Position numbers and translations under genes: made by a program
NCBI GenBank assembly: GCA_001803875.1
Contig: MHEO01000047.1
Location: forward strand, 1 to 8,737
Length of the DNA stretch: 8,737 nt
Reading direction: 5' to 3'
Source of the DNA: Nitrospirae bacterium RIFCSPHIGHO2_01_FULL_66_17
Lineage (GTDB): Bacteria > Nitrospirota > Nitrospiria > 2-01-FULL-66-17
Part shown: positions 1-4,751 of the stretch, piece by piece
Layout: the number at the start of each line of letters is the position of its first letter
Numbering within the stretch: the first letter of the stretch is position 1
Notes under the pieces: generated by a model
What the model saw: the letters and a program-made list of their open reading frames with translations, nothing else
What the model was told of the DNA's origin: nothing
The model's database searches: none

Positions 1-1
1 G

Positions 2-757
2 CTTCGACTTCGCGATGAGGCGACTCGGCGGGCGTTTCGGTTTCGACCCGGCCAGTTCGACATGGTCTACGTGTTCGGAGCGGGCGAGGTGCCGATCTCG
101 ATCGTGTCCGATCCCGACGAGCCCGAGTCGCTCGATCACACGATCCGGGTCGTCGGTAACGTCACCGGTGTCCTCGATCGGTTGGGACCGGGCGACATGG
201 TCGGGCTTCGCGGCCCGTACGGAAGCTGGTGGCCCCTGGAGGAGGCCCGGGGCAAGGATGTGGTCCTGGTCACGGGCGGCCTCGGTTGCGCGCCGGTGGT
301 CGCGGTCATCAACTACATCGTCCGGCGACGCGACGCGTACGGCGCGCTCAAGATCCTCCACGGGATCAAGACGCCCAGGGACCTCGTGTTCCGCGAACGA
401 TTCCGGGCGTGGGCGCGGCACCCGAACACCGAGGTGTACCTGACCGTCGACCGCCCCGATCGGACGTGGCGCTACCACGTCGGGATGGTGACGAACCTGT
501 TCAGCCAGGTGCGGATCGACCCGACCAGGAGCGTGGTGATGATGTGCGGCCCGGAGGTCATGATGCGGTATGCGGTGCGCAGCCTGCTCGCCAACGGGAT
601 GCCCGCCGACGGCGTCTTTCTCTCGATGGAGCGCAACATGAAGTGCGCGGTCGGGTTCTGCGGCCACTGCCAGTTCGGCCCCGAGTTCGTCTGCAAGGAC
701 GGCCCGATCTTTCGCTACGACCGCATCCGCCGATGGTTCGAGCACCCGGACATCTGA
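2..757 (+). CDS. hydG: Group 3b [NiFe]-hydrogenase gamma subunit (FAD/NAD(P)-binding reductase), 5'-truncated by the window edge
   Basis: This subunit passes electrons between NAD(P)H and the hydrogenase Fe-S chain through FAD and a [2Fe-2S] cluster, in the cytoplasm. The frame is open from base 2, so the ATG at 62 is internal: codons before it read RFRPGQFDMVYVFGAGE, the FAD-binding strand of the ferredoxin-reductase fold. An NAD(P)-binding loop, VTGGLGCAPV, lies near 269-298, and CGPEVMM near 544-564. The C-terminal [2Fe-2S] motif C-x4-C-x2-C-x7-C has Cys codons at 644, 659, 668 and 692. 251 residues are visible; the family is usually about 280-290 (from memory), so perhaps 30-40 N-terminal residues are missing. 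One base separates its stop from the delta start, indicating translational coupling. Related electron-transfer subunits of dihydroorotate dehydrogenase share the fold, but the neighbours settle the assignment. Confidence 0.93.
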   Translation, partial: LRLRDEATRRAFRFRPGQFDMVYVFGAGEVPISIVSDPDEPESLDHTIRVVGNVTGVLDRLGPGDMVGLRGPYGSWWPLEEARGKDVVLVTGGLGCAPVVAVINYIVRRRDAYGALKILHGIKTPRDLVFRERFRAWARHPNTEVYLTVDRPDRTWRYHVGMVTNLFSQVRIDPTRSVVMMCGPEVMMRYAVRSLLANGMPADGVFLSMERNMKCAVGFCGHCQFGPEFVCKDGPIFRYDRIRRWFEHPDI

Positions 758-758
758 C

Positions 759-1535
759 ATGGCCGCGCCCAAACCCAAGCTGGCCGTCTGGAAGTTCGCG
801 TCCTGCGACGGCTGCCAGTTGACCCTGCTCAACTGCGAGGACGAACTGCTGGACGTCGCCGCGCGACTTGTGATCGCCGACTTCCGCGAGGCGTCGCGGG
901 CGGTGGTCAAGGGGCCCTACGACCTCTCCCTGGTCGAGGGCTCGATCACCACCGCGAAAGACGCCGAGCGCATCCGCGAGATCCGGACGGCGTCGAAGCT
1001 CCTCGTGACGATCGGCGCGTGCGCCACGGCGGGCGGCATCCAGGCGCTGCGCAACGTCAAGGACGTGAACGAGTTCATTTCGCTCGTCTACGCCTCGCCG
1101 GCGTACATCGATACGCTGGCCACGTCGACCGCGATCGCCGACCACGTCCGCGTCGATTTCGAGCTGCGCGGCTGCCCGATCGATCGCGCGCAGTTGATCG
1201 AGGTCATCGGCGCCGTGCTCCAGGGGCGCCGGCCGCGCACGCCGTCGCACAGCGTGTGCGTCGAGTGCAAGCGCGCGGGAACCGTGTGCGTGATGGTGGC
1301 CCACGGGACGCCCTGCCTCGGCCCCGTGACGCATGCCGGCTGCGGGGCATTGTGTCCGACGTACTCGCGCGGGTGCTACGGCTGCTTTGGGCCGATGGAG
1401 ACGCCGAACACGAAATCGCTCAGCCGGGGGTGGAGTCGCCTCGGCGCGTCGGAGGCGGACCTTGCGCGGGTCTTCCGCACGTTCAACGCCGACGCCGAGG
1501 CGTTTCGACGCGAGGCCGACGCCCATGAGCGTTAG
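759..1535 (+). CDS. hydD: Group 3b [NiFe]-hydrogenase delta (small) subunit
   Basis: This is the electron-transfer small subunit that carries three Fe-S clusters between the flavin module and the NiFe site. It has 258 residues and begins MAAPKPKLAVWKFASCDGC. Proximal-cluster ligands are Cys16 and Cys19 (CDGC), Cys88 (GACAT) and Cys139 (RGCP). The C-terminal half holds eight more cysteines at 167, 170, 177, 186, 195, 199, 206 and 209, ending GCYGCFGP, as expected for two further [4Fe-4S] clusters. There is no Tat signal peptide, so the enzyme should be cytoplasmic, unlike group 1 uptake hydrogenases. The start is the only sensible ATG, one base after the gamma stop. Its end overlaps the alpha start by 11 bases. 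F420-reducing hydrogenase small subunits are related, but the adjacent gamma flavoprotein favours group 3b. Confidence 0.95.
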   Translation: MAAPKPKLAVWKFASCDGCQLTLLNCEDELLDVAARLVIADFREASRAVVKGPYDLSLVEGSITTAKDAERIREIRTASKLLVTIGACATAGGIQALRNVKDVNEFISLVYASPAYIDTLATSTAIADHVRVDFELRGCPIDRAQLIEVIGAVLQGRRPRTPSHSVCVECKRAGTVCVMVAHGTPCLGPVTHAGCGALCPTYSRGCYGCFGPMETPNTKSLSRGWSRLGASEADLARVFRTFNADAEAFRREADAHER

Positions 1536-2814
1536 AACGATCAAGGTCGACTCCCTGGCCCGGGTCGAGGGCGAGGGCGCGCTCGCCGTCACGATCAAGG
1601 ACGGCGCGGTGACCGACGTCACGCTCGATATCTTCGAGCCGCCCAGGTTCTTCGAGGCGCTGCTGCGCGGGCGCCGGTTCGACGAGGCGCCCGACATCAC
1701 GTCGCGCATCTGCGGGATCTGTCCGGTGGCCTACCAGATGAGCGCGGCGCATGCGATGGAAGACGCCTGCGGGGTGACGGTCGACGGTCAGCTTCGCGCG
1801 CTGCGACGGCTGATCTACTGCGGGGAGTGGATCGAGAGTCACACGCTGCACGTGTACATGCTCCATGCGCCGGATTTCCTCGGCTACGCGAGCGGGATCG
1901 AGATGGCGAAGGACCACCCGGCGATCGTCGAGCGCGGCCTCCAATTGAAAAAGGTCGGCAACGACATCATCGCTCTGCTGGGCGGCCGTTCCGTGCACCC
2001 GATCAACGCGCGGTTGGGCGGATTCTTCAAGGCGCCGACGAAGGCGGCTCTCGCTCCATTGGCCGAACGCCTTCGGTGGGCGCGGGACGCGGCGCTGGAG
2101 ACCGTCCACTGGGCGGCCACGCTGCCGATTCCTGACTTCGAGCGCGACTACGAGTTCGTCGCCTTGTCTCATCCGGATGAGTACCCGTTCAACGAGGGCC
2201 GGCTGATGTCCAACCGCGGGTTGGACATCGCACCGCGTGAGTACGACGATCACTTCGTCGAAACGCAGGTGCCGCACTCCAACGCCCTGCATTCGACGAT
2301 CCGGGGGCGCGGCGCCTACCTTGTCGGCCCGCTCGCGCGCTACAGCCTCAATTTCGACCGGTTGTCGCCGGTCGCCCAAGACGCGGCGCGCCGCGCGGGG
2401 CTGGGCCTGGTCTGCCGGAATCCGTTTCAGAGTATCGTCGTCCGCAGCGTGGAGATCCTCCATGCCTGCGACGAGGCGCTGCGAATCATCGAGCGTTATG
2501 AGCCGCCCGAGCTTCCCGCCGTCGACGTGTCGCCGCGCGCGGGTGTCGGCTACGCGATCACCGAAGCGCCGCGCGGGATTCTCTACCACCGGTATCGGAT
2601 CGACGAGCAGGGCACGATTCTCGACGCCAAGATCGTGCCCCCCACGTCGCAGAACCAGAAAATAATCGAGGAGGATCTCCGGGGCGTGGTCGAGGCCAAT
2701 CTCCGGATGTCCAAGGAACGCTTGACGTGGCGGTGCGAGCAGGCGGTCCGCAACTACGACCCCTGCATCTCGTGCGCGACGCATTTTTTGACGTTGAGGA
2801 TCAACGAGACGTGA
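1525..2814 (+). CDS. hydA: Group 3b [NiFe]-hydrogenase alpha (large, catalytic) subunit
   Basis: This is the catalytic subunit for H2 oxidation or proton reduction; characterised group 3b enzymes can also reduce sulfur or polysulfide to H2S. The 429-residue protein starts MSVRTIKVDSLARVEGEG. The L1 motif RICGICP supplies Cys63 and Cys66; the L2 motif DPCISCATH supplies Cys414 and Cys417, so all four nickel ligands are present and the site should be functional. His420 ends L2 and is followed by only FLTLRINET, a nine-residue tail expected to be removed by the protease encoded at 4221. The ATG at 1525 is chosen over longer open frame to the left: it has GAGG at 1512-1515, nine bases away, gives the conserved N-terminus and overlaps the delta stop by 11 bases, while the upstream extension is coding sequence of delta in another frame. 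Confidence 0.96.
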   Translation: MSVRTIKVDSLARVEGEGALAVTIKDGAVTDVTLDIFEPPRFFEALLRGRRFDEAPDITSRICGICPVAYQMSAAHAMEDACGVTVDGQLRALRRLIYCGEWIESHTLHVYMLHAPDFLGYASGIEMAKDHPAIVERGLQLKKVGNDIIALLGGRSVHPINARLGGFFKAPTKAALAPLAERLRWARDAALETVHWAATLPIPDFERDYEFVALSHPDEYPFNEGRLMSNRGLDIAPREYDDHFVETQVPHSNALHSTIRGRGAYLVGPLARYSLNFDRLSPVAQDAARRAGLGLVCRNPFQSIVVRSVEILHACDEALRIIERYEPPELPAVDVSPRAGVGYAITEAPRGILYHRYRIDEQGTILDAKIVPPTSQNQKIIEEDLRGVVEANLRMSKERLTWRCEQAVRNYDPCISCATHFLTLRINET

Positions 2815-2852
2815 CCCCCCCTCGCTAGGGGGGAGGGGCATGGGAAGGGGCG
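2815..2852. repeat. C/G-rich hairpin repeat between the alpha gene and the SQR gene (family R2, copy 1)
   Basis: Directly after the alpha stop codon (2812-2814) a C run meets a G run: 2816-2822 can pair with 2827-2833 around a CGCT loop, followed by a purine-rich tail near GGGGCATGGGAAGGGGCGA. A related sequence follows hypD at 8626-8680, with the same order of C run, short loop, GGGGGGAGGG and an ATGGG-x-AGGGG tail. It is a dispersed intergenic palindrome rather than a standard terminator, since no T run follows the stem. It could still stabilise or divide the transcript between the structural genes and the downstream genes. Confidence 0.75.
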
Positions 2853-2854
2853 AT

Positions 2855-2861
2855 TGGGAGG
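2855..2861 (+). promoter_or_regulatory. Shine-Dalgarno sequence that sets the SQR start
   Basis: GGGAGGA lies seven bases before the ATG at 2869. This strong match fixes that ATG as the start rather than the in-frame TTG at 2854, which lies just upstream of the site and would add five residues (GGT and neighbours) not belonging to the flavoprotein fold. Confidence 0.85.
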
Positions 2862-2868
2862 AACCGAC

Positions 2869-4116
2869 ATGGCTCGCATCGTGATCATCGGCGCATCGAT
2901 CGGAGGAATGCCGGCAGCCTATGAATGCCGGAAACTCCTGGGGAGGCAGCATTCAATTACCGTGATCTCGAACGTCGACTTCTTCCACTTCGTGCCATCC
3001 AATCCTTGGGTGGCGGTCGGGTGGCGGACGCGAAAAGACATCAGTTTCCCGCTGGCCCCGGTGCTGAAGAAAAAGGGGATCGAGTTCATCCACGCCGCGG
3101 CCGAGCGAATCGAACCCGACCGCAATCGGGTGATCACGGCGAAGGGCGAGGTGCCCTACGATTACCTCATCGTCGCCACCGGACCCAAGTTGAACTTCTC
3201 GGCCGTGCCCGGCCTGGGACCCAGCGGCCATACCCAGTCGGTGTGCACGGTCGATCACGCCGAGCAGGCGTGGGGGGCGTATCAGGCTTTTCTCAAGGAC
3301 CCAGGCCCGATCGTGGTCGGGGCCGCACAAGGCGCGTCGTGCTTCGGGCCCGCGTACGAGATGGCGTTCATCCTGGATGCCGATCTGCGCAAGAAGCGGC
3401 TGCGGAAAAAAGTGCCGATCACGTTCGTGACCCCTGAACCCTACATCGGTCACATGGGACTGGCCGGAGTCGGCAAGTCCCGGCGGTTGATGGAGGACGA
3501 GTTCGCGGATCACAGCATCACGCCGATCACCAACGCCGTGATCCGCGAGGTGCAACCGGGCCGGCTGACCCTGGAAGCCGGTCAGGAGATTCCGTTCCGG
3601 TACGCGATGTTCATCCCGCCGTTCGCCGGCGTGGATGCCGTCGCCGCCACGCCGGGCCTGTGCAACCCCAAGGGGTTCGTGAACATCGATCCGTACCAGG
3701 CGAATCCCACCCACAAGAACATCTACGCGGTCGGCGTCTGCGTCGCGATCCCGCCGGTGGAGCAGACGCCGGTGCCGACCGGCGCGCCAAAGACCGGGTA
3801 CATGATCGAGTCCATGGTGTCCGCGGCGGTGCACAACATCAAGGCCGACATCGAGAACAACCCCAAGCGCGAAACCGCGACGTGGAACGCGATCTGCCTC
3901 GCCGACATGGGGGACACCGGCATCGCATTCGTCGCGCTCCCGCAGATGGCCCCACGGAACGTGACGTGGGCCAAGAAGGGAAAGTGGGTGCACCTCTCCA
4001 AGGTCGCGCTGGAGAAGTATTTCCTCTACAAGATGAAGCGCGGGGTGAGCGAGCCGTACTACGAGAAGGCCATCCTGCAGGCCCTCGGGATCCGCAAACT
4101 GGAGCGGTCGGCGTGA
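2869..4116 (+). CDS. sqr: Sulfide:quinone oxidoreductase (SQR), FAD-dependent
   Basis: This membrane-associated flavoprotein would oxidise H2S to sulfane sulfur/polysulfide and pass electrons to quinone. The 415-residue protein opens with the dinucleotide fold IVIIGASIGG (residues 4-13) and has an ATG motif after DYLIVATGPK. Cysteines 126, 158 and 343 match the three redox cysteines of characterised SQRs. The 32-residue spacing of the first two equals that recalled for Acidithiobacillus ferrooxidans (128/160) and Aquifex (124/156). His130 and Glu164 also fall at equivalent offsets (CTVDH, CFGPAYE), and His195 is near the recalled position of a third conserved residue. The second FAD motif is NIYAVGVCVAIP (284-295). 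The C-terminus (FLYKMKRGVSEPYYEK) resembles the amphipathic anchor of monotopic SQRs. Flavocytochrome c sulfide dehydrogenase is related but lacks the third cysteine and has an export signal, absent here. Its place inside the hydrogenase operon is unusual. Confidence 0.85.
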   Translation: MARIVIIGASIGGMPAAYECRKLLGRQHSITVISNVDFFHFVPSNPWVAVGWRTRKDISFPLAPVLKKKGIEFIHAAAERIEPDRNRVITAKGEVPYDYLIVATGPKLNFSAVPGLGPSGHTQSVCTVDHAEQAWGAYQAFLKDPGPIVVGAAQGASCFGPAYEMAFILDADLRKKRLRKKVPITFVTPEPYIGHMGLAGVGKSRRLMEDEFADHSITPITNAVIREVQPGRLTLEAGQEIPFRYAMFIPPFAGVDAVAATPGLCNPKGFVNIDPYQANPTHKNIYAVGVCVAIPPVEQTPVPTGAPKTGYMIESMVSAAVHNIKADIENNPKRETATWNAICLADMGDTGIAFVALPQMAPRNVTWAKKGKWVHLSKVALEKYFLYKMKRGVSEPYYEKAILQALGIRKLERSA

Positions 4117-4120
4117 CGGG

Positions 4121-4198
4121 GAGATTCCTGGAGGGACGAAGCATTTCCGGAGGATTGCGGAGATTCCTGGAGGGACGAGGCATTCCCGGGGGATTGCG
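4121..4198. repeat. 39-bp tandem direct repeat, two copies (family R4)
   Basis: Copy 1 is 4121-4159 and copy 2 is 4160-4198. They differ at only 3 of 39 positions and both begin GAGATTCCTGGAGGGACGA. The unit is 13 codons long, so in the frame of the downstream protease it reads RFLEGRSISGGLR then RFLEGRGIPGGLR with no stop. It fills most of the 104 bases between the SQR stop and the protease ATG. No strong inverted symmetry was seen within the unit. Confidence 0.9.
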
Positions 4199-4220
4199 GA
4201 GGCCGCCCGATATTGGGGGC

Positions 4221-4682
4221 ATGCTGGTCATCGGCCTCGGTAACCCGTACCGGGGCGACGACGGCGTCGGACCGGCGGTGGCGCGGGCGGTGGCCGATCT
4301 CGCGCTGGAATCGGTCGCCGTCCTCGAACACAGTGGCGAGGGCGCCGGGCTCGTGGAGATGTGGGCGGACAGGGACACGGTGATCCTGGTCGATGCGGTG
4401 TCGTCCGGCGAGACGCCGGGAACTGTGCATCGATTCGATGCCCGCGAGACGCCGATCCCGGTCGGCCTGTTTCATCACTCCAGTCATGCGTTCGGCGTTG
4501 CCGAGGCCGTGGAACTCGGCCGCGCGCTCGGCCGGCTTCCGCCGCGGCTGCTCGTGTACGGCGTCGTGGGGGAACGCTTTGCGTCGGGAAACGGGTTGAC
4601 CGGAGCGGTGGAGGGGGCCGTGTCAGGTGTCGTGGACTGCATCGTCCGTGACGTGCAGGCCGTGGCGCGCCGGACGGGGTGA
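4221..4682 (+). CDS. Hydrogenase maturation endopeptidase (HycI/HybD-type, peptidase M52 family)
   Basis: This endopeptidase removes the C-terminal tail of the large subunit after nickel insertion, which closes the active site. The 153-residue product begins MLVIGLGNPYRGDDGVG, the family signature. Predicted nickel-sensing residues are Asp14 (equivalent to Glu16 of E. coli HybD), Asp58 in VILVDAV, and His89 in HHSSHAFG. Length matches the family (about 150-160). The likely substrate is the alpha subunit two genes upstream, cut after His420. The start is uncertain: the ATG at 4221 fits the family but has no well-spaced ribosome site. A GTG at 4113 overlaps the SQR stop (GTGA), has GGAG at 4101-4104 eight bases away, and would give 189 residues with a 36-residue N-terminal extension made largely of the tandem repeat. 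The gene ends six bases before hypF. Confidence 0.9.
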   Translation: MLVIGLGNPYRGDDGVGPAVARAVADLALESVAVLEHSGEGAGLVEMWADRDTVILVDAVSSGETPGTVHRFDARETPIPVGLFHHSSHAFGVAEAVELGRALGRLPPRLLVYGVVGERFASGNGLTGAVEGAVSGVVDCIVRDVQAVARRTG

Positions 4683-4685
4683 GGC
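4677..4685 (+). promoter_or_regulatory. Ribosome-binding region for hypF
   Basis: GGGGTGAGG spans the protease stop codon and ends three bases before the ATG at 4689. It supports initiation there, and therefore translation of the odd N-terminal extension, rather than initiation near the acylphosphatase domain. No ATG lies between 4692 and the conserved RWRIVIRGAVQGVGF segment. Confidence 0.6.
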
Positions 4686-4688
4686 GCG

Positions 4689-4751
4689 ATGCACGACGCC
4701 GCGCAGATCGCCGACCTGATCCGCAAGATCGAGTCCGTCATTGAGGCGCAG
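4689..4751 (+). other. HypA-like N-terminal segment fused to the front of HypF
   Basis: The first 21 residues read MHDAAQIADLIRKIESVIEAQ, then a 24-bp repeat begins. HypA nickel chaperones start M-H-E/D, where His2 binds nickel, followed by an amphipathic helix with spaced Ile/Leu/Val; this segment fits that pattern allowing one extra residue. Canonical HypF starts only a few residues before the acylphosphatase strand RWRIVIRG, so this stretch is foreign to HypF. It may be a remnant of a deleted hypA joined to hypF through the repeat, or chance similarity. None of the HypA zinc-finger region is present. Confidence 0.4.

Noticed and set aside
62..64. ATG at 62 as the start of the gamma subunit
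   Set aside because: The frame is open to base 2 and the preceding codons encode conserved FAD-domain sequence (RFRPGQFD), so the gene runs in from outside the window.
1333..1524. Longer alpha-subunit start within the delta gene
   Set aside because: The extension is low-complexity Arg/Ala-rich sequence, the shadow of delta in another frame. The ATG at 1525 gives the conserved N-terminus with a ribosome site.
2815..2852. Intrinsic terminator after the alpha gene
   Set aside because: The GC stem lacks a following T run, a related copy exists elsewhere, and a strongly initiated same-strand gene follows immediately.
1483..2952. 489-codon minus-strand open frame opposite the alpha gene
   Set aside because: It has no family similarity, a composition typical of antisense shadows, and lies across a well-supported gene.
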